Shown here: one piece after another, positions 16,001-24,520 of the stretch
Position numbering within the stretch: position 1 is the stretch's first letter
Layout of the letters: every line of letters begins with the position of its first letter
NCBI GenBank assembly: GCA_038529265.1
Contig: JBCBDX010000003.1
Coordinates: 248,001 to 312,000 of the forward strand
Reading direction: 5' to 3'
DNA: 64,000 nucleotides
DNA from: JBCBDX01 sp038529265
Lineage (GTDB): Bacteria; Pseudomonadota; Alphaproteobacteria; Rhizobiales; Rhizobiaceae
Program-made: the position numbers and the translations under genes
The notes under the pieces: model-generated
Seen by the model: the letters and a program-made list of their open reading frames with translations, nothing else
Told to the model about the DNA's origin: nothing
The model's database searches: none

Positions 16001-17306
16001 TGCTAATGTGAGCCAGGCTGAGGCAACGCGCGCCTTTGCCAAGATTGGTTTTTTGTCCTTTGGCGGGCCTGCCGCGCAAATTGCGGTTATGCACCGCGTG
16101 CTCGTCGATGAGAAAAAGTGGCTTTCTGAAAAGCAATTCCTGCATGCACTCAACTTCTGCATGTTGCTACCCGGGCCGGAAGCAATGCAGTTGGCAACCT
16201 ATGCCGGATGGCTTCTACATGGTGTGCGCGGCGGTGTAATTGCCGGGTTGCTATTTATCTTGCCCGGCCTCTTCATGATGCTGGTCTTGGCTGCCGTCTT
16301 TGTGGTGTTTGGCGATGTGCCGCTTATGGCTGGCATCTTTTACGGGTTGAAAGCAGCTGTGATAGCTGTCGTGCTTCAAGCGCTTTTAAAGGTGTCCGGC
16401 AAAGCGCTCAAAACAATCGCCATGTACGCAATCGCAGCATTCGCATTCATCGCAATTTTCTTTTTGCGTATTCCGTTTCCCGTCATCATTTTTGGCGCGG
16501 CGCTGATTGGCTTTGTGCTTTGGAAACTGTCGCCCTCATTGGTTCCCGTGAATGTTGATCCCGACGAGACAGTATCGAGCGTCGGATCCAGCCCCATGAA
16601 CCAGACAATCCGCGCCGTCACTCTTTGGGGTGTGATTTGGCTTGTGCCTTTGCTGCTATTTGCCCTCTTGGCGGGCGGGTTTGCCGGGCAGGCGGCATTG
16701 TTCTTTTCGCAAACAGCAATTGTCACTTTTGGTGGCGCTTACGCGGTTCTTGCCTATGTCGGTCAGCAGGTGGTTGAGGTTTATGGCTGGCTGACTGCCT
16801 CAGACATGCTCAAGGGCTTGGGGCTTGCTGAAACGACGCTTGGGCCGTTGGTTTTGGTGCTCGTCTTTGTCGGTTTCGTCGGTGGGTACAATGCTGCGGA
16901 CAATGCGTTAGCAGGTGGTTTTGGCGGCGGCTTGATCGCCGCGTTCTTTACCTTCGTTCCCTGTTTTTTGTGGATATTTGCAGGAGCGCCGCACATGGAA
17001 CGGCTGCGTCATGTGCAATGGCTTTCCGCTTCGCTTGCGGCTGTTACGGCAGCTGTTGTCGGGGTCATTTTGAACCTGGCGATCTGGTTTGGCGTTGCAG
17101 TTCTGTTCGGTGAGCCGGACTATGCGCAGGTCGGTCCTTTCTGGTTGCCCCAGATCAGCTTGCAAAATGTTGATCTTGTGGCACTTGCGATTGCGCTTGC
17201 TTCAAGCGTCGCGCTGCTGCGCTTCAAGGTCAATTTGTTTGTGGTTCTGGCTGTTGCTGCATTGGCAGGACTGGCCGCAATATTGGGCGGTCTTGCAAGC
17301 GCTTGA
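15984..17306 (+). CDS. chrA: Chromate transporter, two-domain ChrA
   Basis: A 440-residue membrane protein of the CHR family. The N-terminal half has FAKIGFLSFGGPAAQIAVMH and LLPGPEAMQLATYAGW, the conserved CHR signature; the second half repeats the fold in opposite topology (FFSQTAIVTFGGAYAVLAYV, LGLAETTLGPLVLVLVFVG). ChrA exports chromate from the cytoplasm. AGGAG at 15973 sits 6 nt before the ATG at 15984. It overlaps the rhodanese gene and ends directly against the convergent prs stop codon. Confidence 0.93.
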   Translation: MFKANDANVSQAEATRAFAKIGFLSFGGPAAQIAVMHRVLVDEKKWLSEKQFLHALNFCMLLPGPEAMQLATYAGWLLHGVRGGVIAGLLFILPGLFMMLVLAAVFVVFGDVPLMAGIFYGLKAAVIAVVLQALLKVSGKALKTIAMYAIAAFAFIAIFFLRIPFPVIIFGAALIGFVLWKLSPSLVPVNVDPDETVSSVGSSPMNQTIRAVTLWGVIWLVPLLLFALLAGGFAGQAALFFSQTAIVTFGGAYAVLAYVGQQVVEVYGWLTASDMLKGLGLAETTLGPLVLVLVFVGFVGGYNAADNALAGGFGGGLIAAFFTFVPCFLWIFAGAPHMERLRHVQWLSASLAAVTAAVVGVILNLAIWFGVAVLFGEPDYAQVGPFWLPQISLQNVDLVALAIALASSVALLRFKVNLFVVLAVAALAGLAAILGGLASA

Positions 17307-18245
17307 TCAGTCGAACAGGCTGGAGACTGACTGCTCGTGCGCAGTTCTAACAATCGCTTCACCAATAAGGTCGGTAATCGTTAGAACGCGCAGCTTGTTG
17401 GCCGCGTTCACTTCCGGTGTAGGCTGAATGGAATCGGTGGTTACGAGTTCTTTCAGAACGGACTTTTCAATCCGGTCCACAGCGCCACCCGAAAGAACGC
17501 CATGCGTGATATAGGCCGTGACACTAGCAGCGCCTTTTTCCATCATAGCTTCGGCGGCATTGCACAGCGTGCCACCGGAATCGACGATATCATCAATGAG
17601 AAAACAGTCCTTGCCTGTCACATCACCGATCACGTTCATGACTTCGCTTTCGCCGGCCTTTTCGCGACGCTTGTCAACGATGGCGAGCATGGTGTCGTCC
17701 AAGCGCTTGGCTAAGGAACGCGCGCGGACAACGCCGCCCACATCGGGCGAAACAACCATGCAGGTGGACAGGTTTTTGTGTTTGGCCTTGATGTCGCGGG
17801 CCATGACAGGAACGGAAAACAAATTGTCCGTCGGAATATCGAAAAAGCCCTGGATTTGCCCCGCGTGAAGATCAAGCGTCAGGACGCGGTTCGCTCCGGC
17901 TTGGGTGATCAGGTTGGCGACTAGTTTAGCAGAAATTGGTGTCCGGCCGGATGCGCGGCGATCCTGACGTGCATAGCCGAAATAGGGGAGCACGGCTGTG
18001 ATACGACGCGCTGATGATCGACGGAAAGCATCAATCATGATGAGCATTTCCATCAAATGGTCGTTTGCCGGGCGGGACGTTGACTGAAGTATGAAAACAT
18101 CTTCACCGCGGACATTTTCCTGGATTTCAACGAAGATTTCATCATCGGCAAAGCGACGAACATTGGCTCGACCGACACTTACACCGAGATATTTAGCGAC
18201 GCTTTCTGCCAGCTGGCGATTGGAGTTGCCCGCAAACAGTTTCAT
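17307..18245 (-). CDS. prs: Ribose-phosphate pyrophosphokinase
   Basis: A 312-residue enzyme that makes PRPP from ribose-5-phosphate and ATP for nucleotide, His and Trp synthesis. Family blocks include KLFAGNSNRQLAE, QSTSRPANDHLMEML, DLHAGQIQGFF and the PRPP-binding loop DDIVDSGGTL. Its stop codon abuts the chrA stop with no gap. It lies downstream of the lipoprotein, M24, pgeF, midA-type and lgt genes, the usual rhizobial order. Confidence 0.96.
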   Translation of the reverse strand: MKLFAGNSNRQLAESVAKYLGVSVGRANVRRFADDEIFVEIQENVRGEDVFILQSTSRPANDHLMEMLIMIDAFRRSSARRITAVLPYFGYARQDRRASGRTPISAKLVANLITQAGANRVLTLDLHAGQIQGFFDIPTDNLFSVPVMARDIKAKHKNLSTCMVVSPDVGGVVRARSLAKRLDDTMLAIVDKRREKAGESEVMNVIGDVTGKDCFLIDDIVDSGGTLCNAAEAMMEKGAASVTAYITHGVLSGGAVDRIEKSVLKELVTTDSIQPTPEVNAANKLRVLTITDLIGEAIVRTAHEQSVSSLFD

Positions 18246-18354
18246 GAGCCCGGCGCCTTCTTATCCGCTTCACAATATGTCGCAGCCTTTTAGACACCCG
18301 TTCAGGCATTGCAAGCTTGGCGGTTGGTCGTGCACCAGAAACTTTAGCGCTAGA

Positions 18355-18939
18355 TCAGGTCTGTGTTGCGCGCCAGGCGACGTAGCTTCCCAGCACACGG
18401 TCGGCGGCTTTTTCCATGGCTGCAGAAGGTACAATGCTCCATGGGTCAGCTGCCGTGCCGGATACGGTCTCTTGCGCCTGAATTCGGTGCACGCGCTCAC
18501 CTTGCGGGGAGAAAACATCCCAGACATGGATCACGGTTGTGTCACTACCAGCGCTGACAGCGCTGAAATAACCGCGTATTTCATGCGTCGTCGTGGGCAA
18601 ACGGGAGGGCAAAAGTTGAACACCCTGAGATACGCTCGTGGCCGAAAGACGTTGAGACAGGATCGTAACCTTGTCCACCGGCGCTCCAACAATTGGCGCG
18701 AAATATAGCTGCGGCTGGCCGGTCGCTACCTGATTGGTCAATGCATTTGTGGTGGTAGGCGGCGCTGGCTGTGTGGGCAAGCGGTTCGTCACGCCCCCGG
18801 GATTGGGTGTGCTCGTTCCCGGACCGGAAGTGCCTGTTCCACCGCCAAGCGTCAGCGTATCGTCCGTTGAATTACAAGCGCTGGCCGTCAAAAGGACGGC
18901 CAAGGCTGCAATGGCATTCCTTATATGTGTCCAGTTCAT
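18355..18939 (-). CDS. Outer-membrane-type lipoprotein of unknown function
   Basis: A 194-residue protein with a lipobox (LLTASAC, Cys22) followed by a low-complexity Gly/Thr/Pro linker to about residue 65 and a folded C-terminal part (STDDTLTLGGG, IRGYFSAVSAGSDTTVIHVW). Proteins of this kind sit next to prs in many rhizobia. The lipobox links it to the Lgt encoded 4 kb upstream, which would acylate it. Function unknown. Confidence 0.8.
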   Translation of the reverse strand: MNWTHIRNAIAALAVLLTASACNSTDDTLTLGGGTGTSGPGTSTPNPGGVTNRLPTQPAPPTTTNALTNQVATGQPQLYFAPIVGAPVDKVTILSQRLSATSVSQGVQLLPSRLPTTTHEIRGYFSAVSAGSDTTVIHVWDVFSPQGERVHRIQAQETVSGTAADPWSIVPSAAMEKAADRVLGSYVAWRATQT

Positions 18940-18975
18940 AACCAGCTTTCCCTACTCACCATTACCATGATTGCG

Positions 18976-20127
18976 TCAGGCGACAATCAAATCAAGCGGA
19001 AGACTTGAGAGTGACTGTGGCGCATCCGTCGTTGTCAAATAGGTGCGCCCTAAAGTCATGGCCGTTCCGCTTTGCGAGTCCATGATAATCATATGAGCAA
19101 AGAGTGTCATGTTGGCCTCAATTGTCGCGTCGTTCTTTGCGTAGAACATTGGCATATCCATCCAACATGGCGTGAAATGGGCACCCAGCGAATAACCGCA
19201 TGCATTAAGCCTGTGTCGCGCCAACCCGGCTGCATCCATGACGTCAGCATGGGCTTGAAAAACGTCGCCAAACGTCTTGCCGGGACGCATGGCCTGCTCG
19301 ACCGCCGCAAGAGCATCAAATGCGGCTTGGAAGAGTTCCTCATGCCTTAAGGTTGGTTTGCCGATCACGATCGTGCGCATTAAAGCTGCGTGGTACCGGC
19401 GGCAAGCCCCTGCCCATTCCAAGGTCAGTTGGTCCTGGTCAGACAGGTTGCGCTGGCCGGATTTGTAGCGGCACAGAAGCGCATCATCGCCGGAGCCGAT
19501 AATGAACTCATTTCCGGGATAATCGCCGCCGCCTTCAAAAACAGCACCCTGCATAGCAGCGAGAATAGCGCCCTCGCTTGCACCTGACTTGATCAGCGGT
19601 CGCGCAGTAACAAGCGCATGATCGCCCAACATGGCAGCTTCGCGCACATAGGCGATTTCGGCCTCAGATTTGATGGCCCGCAAGAGCGTGATCAATTGCG
19701 AAGCATCGACGAGGTCGGCAAAGCTTACCAAGTCCTCATCCAACTCCTTGGCACGTCGCCCGTTGAGGCCAGCGCAATCATATTCAACGCCGATTTTGGC
19801 TCCGAGCAGGTTCATTTCCGAGAGCAGGTCTTTCAGGTCAGTGGTTGGACGCGCACCCGCACGGTCTTCCCAGATAATGATGTTTTCGACGTTTGATGTG
19901 TGGCGGGCCTGGCGCAGATCCGCAGAGCGCGTCAGCAGAGCAACATCGCCGGACTTTGTGACGACCATGGACTGGAAGAAGCAAAAGCCAAACGTGTCGT
20001 AACCGGTGAGCCAGTACATGGATTCTTGCGCAAAAAGCAGCATGGCATCCAGTTGCTGTGCCTGCATTTCCTTGGTGAGGCGTTCCATCCTGTTGGCGAA
20101 TTCGGCCTGATCGAAGTGTAATGCCAT
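18976..20127 (-). CDS. M24-family peptidase-like protein with altered metal ligands
   Basis: A 383-residue protein with the creatinase/prolidase fold: N-terminal domain (LDAMLLFAQESMYWLTGYDTF) and pita-bread domain. The canonical metal ligands are changed: the first Asp is Glu in LTLEWAGACRRYHAALMRT, the second Asp is replaced by Leu, and the usual EPG block reads FAHMII. GAHFTP keeps the histidine. The pattern is closer to the DoeA ectoine hydrolase and DddP-like branches than to aminopeptidase P, so a lyase or amide hydrolase on a small solute is possible. It lies between pgeF and the lipoprotein gene, 1 bp from pgeF. Confidence 0.85.
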   Translation of the reverse strand: MALHFDQAEFANRMERLTKEMQAQQLDAMLLFAQESMYWLTGYDTFGFCFFQSMVVTKSGDVALLTRSADLRQARHTSNVENIIIWEDRAGARPTTDLKDLLSEMNLLGAKIGVEYDCAGLNGRRAKELDEDLVSFADLVDASQLITLLRAIKSEAEIAYVREAAMLGDHALVTARPLIKSGASEGAILAAMQGAVFEGGGDYPGNEFIIGSGDDALLCRYKSGQRNLSDQDQLTLEWAGACRRYHAALMRTIVIGKPTLRHEELFQAAFDALAAVEQAMRPGKTFGDVFQAHADVMDAAGLARHRLNACGYSLGAHFTPCWMDMPMFYAKNDATIEANMTLFAHMIIMDSQSGTAMTLGRTYLTTTDAPQSLSSLPLDLIVA

Positions 20128-20128
20128 C

Positions 20129-20923
20129 TCAATTCCTGTCTATTTGTGAGAGCATGATCGCTGACGTCTGACGGCCATAATCAGGTTCGGATCGGTGTGT
20201 TGTGCGGCGATAGGAGAAGAAGCGCTGCTCATCACTATATGTGCAATGGCCGGTCCAACCAGCATGCGCGACGCCGCTTTTCAATAGCGCGGCCACGATG
20301 AAACCGGGCAGGTCAAACATGAAGTGTTCGGCTCGCTTCGATGCGGTCAGGTAAAGCTTATTATCACTATCGAGGCCGACCAAACGTTCGGCGAACTCCG
20401 GCCCAACTTCATAGTTTAACCGGCTGATTGTTGGGCCAAGAACCGCCACGATGTTTTGTCGTTTTGCGCCGATGGTCTCCATTGCAGCAATTGTGTTTTC
20501 CAAGATGCCGCCTGTCGCGCCTTTCCAGCCAGCATGTGCTGCGCCAATGACGCCTGCTTGTGCATCCGCGAACAGGACCGGGCCGCAATCTGCCGTCTGG
20601 ATGGACAGTGGTACGCCTTTGAGTTTTGCCACGACAGCGTCCGCCTTCGGGCGTTTATCCACTTCCTCAAGGTTCGTGAGTATAATGACGTCCGCCGAAT
20701 GGACTTGATGGCAACCTGCAATGGAACTTGTCTGCCTGCCAAAATGATCCAGAACCCGCTTTCGGTTTTCAATAACATGAGCGCGCTCATCATCCGAACC
20801 GAGCCCTGTGTTAAGACCCGCGTAGATGCCTCTGGAAACACCGCCTTGCCGCGTGAAGAAAGCATGTCGTAGTCCGGGTAGCATAAGCTCAGTGCTTGTG
20901 ACGGGGTTTAGCTCTTGGCTCAA
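20129..20923 (-). CDS. pgeF: PgeF/YfiH-type multicopper-oxidase-fold (laccase-domain) protein
   Basis: A 264-residue protein of the DUF152 family, which has purine nucleoside phosphorylase activity and in E. coli (YfiH) helps peptidoglycan editing. Metal-site blocks are CHQVHSADV, QTADCGPVLFAD and GAAHAGWKG. The start is a TTG at 20923 with GGGAG about 12 nt upstream; an internal ATG at 20884 would remove the conserved lead-in to PGLRHAFFTRQGG. Confidence 0.92.
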   Translation of the reverse strand: MSQELNPVTSTELMLPGLRHAFFTRQGGVSRGIYAGLNTGLGSDDERAHVIENRKRVLDHFGRQTSSIAGCHQVHSADVIILTNLEEVDKRPKADAVVAKLKGVPLSIQTADCGPVLFADAQAGVIGAAHAGWKGATGGILENTIAAMETIGAKRQNIVAVLGPTISRLNYEVGPEFAERLVGLDSDNKLYLTASKRAEHFMFDLPGFIVAALLKSGVAHAGWTGHCTYSDEQRFFSYRRTTHRSEPDYGRQTSAIMLSQIDRN

Positions 20924-20996
20924 ACTGCAGTGACTCCCATGATTCTTCTTCGTTCAACAGCGAGTGGACGCTTGTTCATCTCATTGAGTGTGTCAA

Positions 20997-22091
20997 TCAA
21001 GAGCCAAAAGGTGGCAACGCTGTGCTGCTTTTTTGGGTTACGCAAAACACCTTGAACAAGTTGCCCATATCTTTATCGCCGTCGCCCGCCAGACGTTGAA
21101 CGTCTGCCGTGATTTGATCTTGCACCTTCACTGACTTGCCAGCGCCCAGTCGTCCAGCGCGCTCCAGCAAACCGCACTGGATCAAGAAGTCACCCTGCGT
21201 TTTGATCGGAAAGGCATAGGCACCTTCAAGCATGGCAACGCGTGTCAATGCCTCGAAATCAACATGGCTGGTCAGATCGACTTGTCCAGGCGCTATAAGT
21301 GGATCGACAAATTCATGCTTTTGCATTGCTTGAAGTGTATCGCCAAGGCCTGACTTGGCGTGTCCATAGTCGATATTGATCGCAGCGCCACCATGCTTTG
21401 CGACATGATTGGCGATCTTCGCCATTACGCTCTCGCGAGCGGGGGCAATCTCAGTGATAGCACCTTCTTCCTCATTCTCAGTTGCTCCTCGAGGTAGTTC
21501 CTGCGCCGTTATTCTTTGGGTGCCAACCTGCCAACGCAGTGCTTCATGGTCGTTCAAGCCGATACATCGCTCCATCCATCTGCCTTTGTGATGAATGAAC
21601 TGACGAATGGGCAGGGCATCGAAAAACTCGTTGGTGACCAATAGCAAAGCCTGCTCCGGCAACTGATCGAAATCGTCAAGCCACACCGTGCGTGCGGCCT
21701 CTGTTGCCAGCGTCTCCGCTTGGTTCGTGCGCAGTTTTTGGCTGGCTTCAATAAGAGTGGGATTGGCGGCATTTTTAAATGCGGGATCGATGGCTGCTGT
21801 CCGCAAGATATCTCTCATCAAAGTGCCGCGTCCGGGCCCGGCTTCGGCGAGAGTAAAAGGCTCAGGCTTGCCGAGCGCATGCCACGCATTAATCAACCAA
21901 GCGCCGATAATTTCGCCGAACAGCTGGCTTATCTCCGGTGCGGTTGTGAAGTCACCACCAACACCAAACGGTTCCGCGTTTGTGTAATATCCATGCTCAG
22001 GATCGAGCAGACACAGTGCCATATATTCAGCAACGGACATCGGTCCGTTCAACTCAATCTGCCGCCGTATGCGCGACAACAGAATGCCCAT
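20997..22091 (-). CDS. SAM-dependent methyltransferase, MidA/NDUFAF7 family
   Basis: A 364-residue protein with GVGGDFTTAPEISQLFGE and the SAM motif EAGPGRGTLMRDIL, then NEFFDALPIRQF, all typical of NDUFAF7. The human relative methylates an arginine in NDUFS2 during complex I assembly, so a respiratory-complex protein is a reasonable target here. It starts 2 bp after the lgt stop codon, so it is co-translated with lgt. Confidence 0.92.
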   Translation of the reverse strand: MGILLSRIRRQIELNGPMSVAEYMALCLLDPEHGYYTNAEPFGVGGDFTTAPEISQLFGEIIGAWLINAWHALGKPEPFTLAEAGPGRGTLMRDILRTAAIDPAFKNAANPTLIEASQKLRTNQAETLATEAARTVWLDDFDQLPEQALLLVTNEFFDALPIRQFIHHKGRWMERCIGLNDHEALRWQVGTQRITAQELPRGATENEEEGAITEIAPARESVMAKIANHVAKHGGAAINIDYGHAKSGLGDTLQAMQKHEFVDPLIAPGQVDLTSHVDFEALTRVAMLEGAYAFPIKTQGDFLIQCGLLERAGRLGAGKSVKVQDQITADVQRLAGDGDKDMGNLFKVFCVTQKSSTALPPFGS

Positions 22092-22093
22092 CG

Positions 22094-22966
22094 TTACACC
22101 GGCTTTTCAAATTGCGGACGCCCTGCGCTGGCGATCAGGATTATCCCCAATATGACCATCGGCGTTGAAAGCATCATGCCCATGGTGAGCCAGTCTGTTC
22201 CAAACAGAAACCCACCATTGCCGATAAATGGATCGGGTTGGCGAAAGAACTCGACGAAGGTTCGGCCCAAACCATAACCGCCAATAAAGATACCGGTGGT
22301 CAAACGTGGGCGACTTAACGATTTGAACCGACCAACGGCAATCTGCACAATGATGAAAAGTACGAGACCTTCCAGTGCGGCCTCGTAAAGTTGGCTTGGG
22401 TGCCTGGGGACTTGAAGCGGATCGGTCGGGAAGATCATCGCCCAGCCAACATCGCTTTGACGCCCCCATAGTTCGGCATTGATGAAGTTTGCGATCCGCA
22501 CCAGCCCGATGCCGATTGGTGCGACTGCGCCAATAACATCGAAAAAGCGCCATGGATTAATCCCGCGTGAGCGTGCGAAGAGAAACATCGCGATGGTGGT
22601 GCCGATCAAGCCGCCGTGGAAGGACATGCCACCTTGCCAAACCTGCAAGATACGCAGCGGATTTTCTAAAAATGAAGCCGTGTCATAAAACAGCACGAAA
22701 CCCAAACGACCGCCAAGAACGATGCCAAGAACGGCCCATAAAATGAAGTCGTCAATATCAATCGGTTGGATCGGTGAGGGGCCATTCCACAGTCGTTCGT
22801 TCTGAACCATGCGCTTGGCAAGCCACCAGCCAAACAGGATGCCAACAATATAGCCCAGCGAATACCAGCGGATGGCGATAGGGCCTATCTGAACCAATAC
22901 AGGGTCCAGCCATGCTGGGAACAGGATGGCCGATTGCGTCATCATCGGCCCGATGAGTGCGTCCAT
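22094..22966 (-). CDS. lgt: Prolipoprotein diacylglyceryl transferase
   Basis: A 290-residue inner-membrane enzyme that moves diacylglycerol from phosphatidylglycerol to the lipobox cysteine of prolipoproteins. The signature MSFHGGLIGTT and the second block RIANFINAELWGRQSD are present, with about seven membrane segments. The ATG at 22966 may be replaced by ATG 22945 (MMTQSAILFP). First gene of the block running down to prs. Confidence 0.95.
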   Translation of the reverse strand: MDALIGPMMTQSAILFPAWLDPVLVQIGPIAIRWYSLGYIVGILFGWWLAKRMVQNERLWNGPSPIQPIDIDDFILWAVLGIVLGGRLGFVLFYDTASFLENPLRILQVWQGGMSFHGGLIGTTIAMFLFARSRGINPWRFFDVIGAVAPIGIGLVRIANFINAELWGRQSDVGWAMIFPTDPLQVPRHPSQLYEAALEGLVLFIIVQIAVGRFKSLSRPRLTTGIFIGGYGLGRTFVEFFRQPDPFIGNGGFLFGTDWLTMGMMLSTPMVILGIILIASAGRPQFEKPV

Positions 22967-23045
22967 TTTACCAAGCCCTTTGCGGGTCGAGTTGCCTGCG
23001 TCGCTGTTGCAAGCGCGTGCTGAGAAATCTACATGGTTCTAGAAC

Positions 23046-23327
23046 ATGGGAGACAAGGCGATGACAACGGGCCCCAACAAGATATTTGATGATTTCGCGC
23101 GATTGATGACAGATGCAGCAGGCGCCGCCAAAGGTGCCCAGCGCGAAGTTGAGGCGATGTTCCAGGCGCAAGCAGAACGCTTTATGTCATCAATGGATAT
23201 GGTTCAGCGCGAAGAGTTTGAAGCTATGCGCGATCTTGCTGTGAACGCTGCCAATGAAAATCAAACGCTAAAAGATCAAATCGCTGCCTTGGAAGCACGC
23301 GTAACTGCTCTTGAAAGCAAGAAGTGA
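23046..23327 (+). CDS. ubiK: Ubiquinone biosynthesis accessory factor UbiK (BMFP domain)
   Basis: A 93-residue protein with an amphipathic N-terminus (NKIFDDFARLMTDAAGAAKG) and a C-terminal trimeric coiled coil (LKDQIAALEARVTALES), the BMFP/YqiC layout. In E. coli UbiK supports aerobic ubiquinone synthesis with UbiJ. ATG at 23061 (MTTGPNK) is an alternative start. Divergent from lgt. Confidence 0.9.
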   Translation: MGDKAMTTGPNKIFDDFARLMTDAAGAAKGAQREVEAMFQAQAERFMSSMDMVQREEFEAMRDLAVNAANENQTLKDQIAALEARVTALESKK

Positions 23328-23662
23328 CAGGTGTTTTTCGCAACTGCGATAAATTTCACAGCCTTTTTCTGAAAATCTTGTTCTGTGCATAAGGTTTGAA
23401 AAATCCTTTGCGCAGAGTCGCTTAGCAGTGGGTGAGACTCCTTAGTGAATCTCACTTGAGTGCCACTTTCCACGATAGTTTTATTAACCCCTCTTTTACC
23501 AAGCTTAACGATCAATAGACTGAAATTGTTCAGTGATTCGCGGTGGTTAGCGGAACTGCTGCAGCGAAGCGTTTGTTTTTCATTGTTTGCGTCATGTGCG
23601 TAGCAACCCCGTCAGGGATCGATATTGGCAACTGCCTGAAACAATTTTGGTGTGAGACTTTT
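23328..23662. other. Intergenic region upstream of the YbjN-type gene
   Basis: 335 bp without a convincing gene. A short inverted repeat GTGAGA / TCTCAC lies near 23431-23453. GANTC sites, targets of the CcrM methylase in alphaproteobacteria, occur several times (for example near 23415 and 23535). Nothing else recognised. Confidence 0.4.
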
Positions 23663-24163
23663 ATGAGCCTTCTGGAAATCGACTATGACCGCATTGCGCA
23701 TCCGGTGGATGTGATCGAGCATGTGGCTCATGCCAGAGACTGGAATTTTGAACGCACGGGTGACGATGAAATTGCCATCGCGGTAGCGGGCGATTGGACC
23801 AATTACCATGTCTCCTATGCCTGGATGCCAGATTTTGAGTCACTGCACTTTGCATGCGCTTTTGACCTGACAGTGCACAAGAACCGCATGAACCAGATGA
23901 TGCGTCTGCTCTCGCTCATCAACGAACAATTGCTCATAGGTCATTTCGATTTTTGGGAGAAAGAGGGTGCGGTTATGTTCCGGCACTCGCTTCTTCTGTC
24001 TGGTGGTATGGAACCGAGCGAAGCGCAGGTGGAAGTGCTGTTGGCCAATGCACTTGAGACTTGCGAGAGCTATTTTCAGGCGTTCCAGTCCGTCGTTTGG
24101 TCAGGCGTCGAGGCCAAACAGGCGCTTGAACACGCCATGTTCGAGACGGTTGGCGAGGCATGA
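23663..24163 (+). CDS. YbjN-family protein
   Basis: A 166-residue cytosolic protein with the YbjN fold (WNFERTGDDEIAIAVAGDWTNYHVSYAW, MRLLSLINEQLLIGHFDFW). The family resembles type III secretion chaperones structurally; its role is unknown, with links to stress response in E. coli. The longer frame to 23543 was rejected because the family starts at MSLLEIDYDRIAHP. Its stop overlaps the csaA start (ATGA). Confidence 0.88.
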   Translation: MSLLEIDYDRIAHPVDVIEHVAHARDWNFERTGDDEIAIAVAGDWTNYHVSYAWMPDFESLHFACAFDLTVHKNRMNQMMRLLSLINEQLLIGHFDFWEKEGAVMFRHSLLLSGGMEPSEAQVEVLLANALETCESYFQAFQSVVWSGVEAKQALEHAMFETVGEA

Positions 24164-24510
24164 GCGCAGAAGAAGCGCTGGTTAGCTTTGACGATTTTCT
24201 CAGGGTCGATATCCGCGTCGGTACCATCATCAAAGCCGAGCCGTTTCCAGAAGCGCGTAAACCAGCGATTAAACTCGTTATAGATTTTGGTCATAGCGTT
24301 GGTCAGAAAAAGTCTTCTGCGCAGATCACAGTACACTATGAGCCTGACAAACTGGTCGGTAGGCAAGTGATGGCGGTAGTCAACTTTCCACCCCGACAGA
24401 TCGGCCCCTTCATGTCAGAAGTGCTGACACTCGGCTACGAAGATGAGAACGGTGCTATCGTGCTTGCTGCCGTTGATAAGCCTGTGCCCGACGGCGCTCG
24501 GTTAATGTAG
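24160..24510 (+). CDS. csaA: CsaA-type tRNA-binding / chaperone protein
   Basis: A 116-residue OB-fold protein with FDDFLRVDIRVGTIIKAE and VVNFPPRQIGPFMSEVLTLG, diagnostic of CsaA. Members are dimers that bind tRNA and, in Bacillus, act as export chaperones. The start codon overlaps the YbjN-type stop by 4 nt, so translation is coupled. In many rhizobia proC lies between these two genes; it is not here. Confidence 0.93.
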   Translation: MSAEEALVSFDDFLRVDIRVGTIIKAEPFPEARKPAIKLVIDFGHSVGQKKSSAQITVHYEPDKLVGRQVMAVVNFPPRQIGPFMSEVLTLGYEDENGAIVLAAVDKPVPDGARLM

Positions 24511-24520
24511 CTATCTCCGA

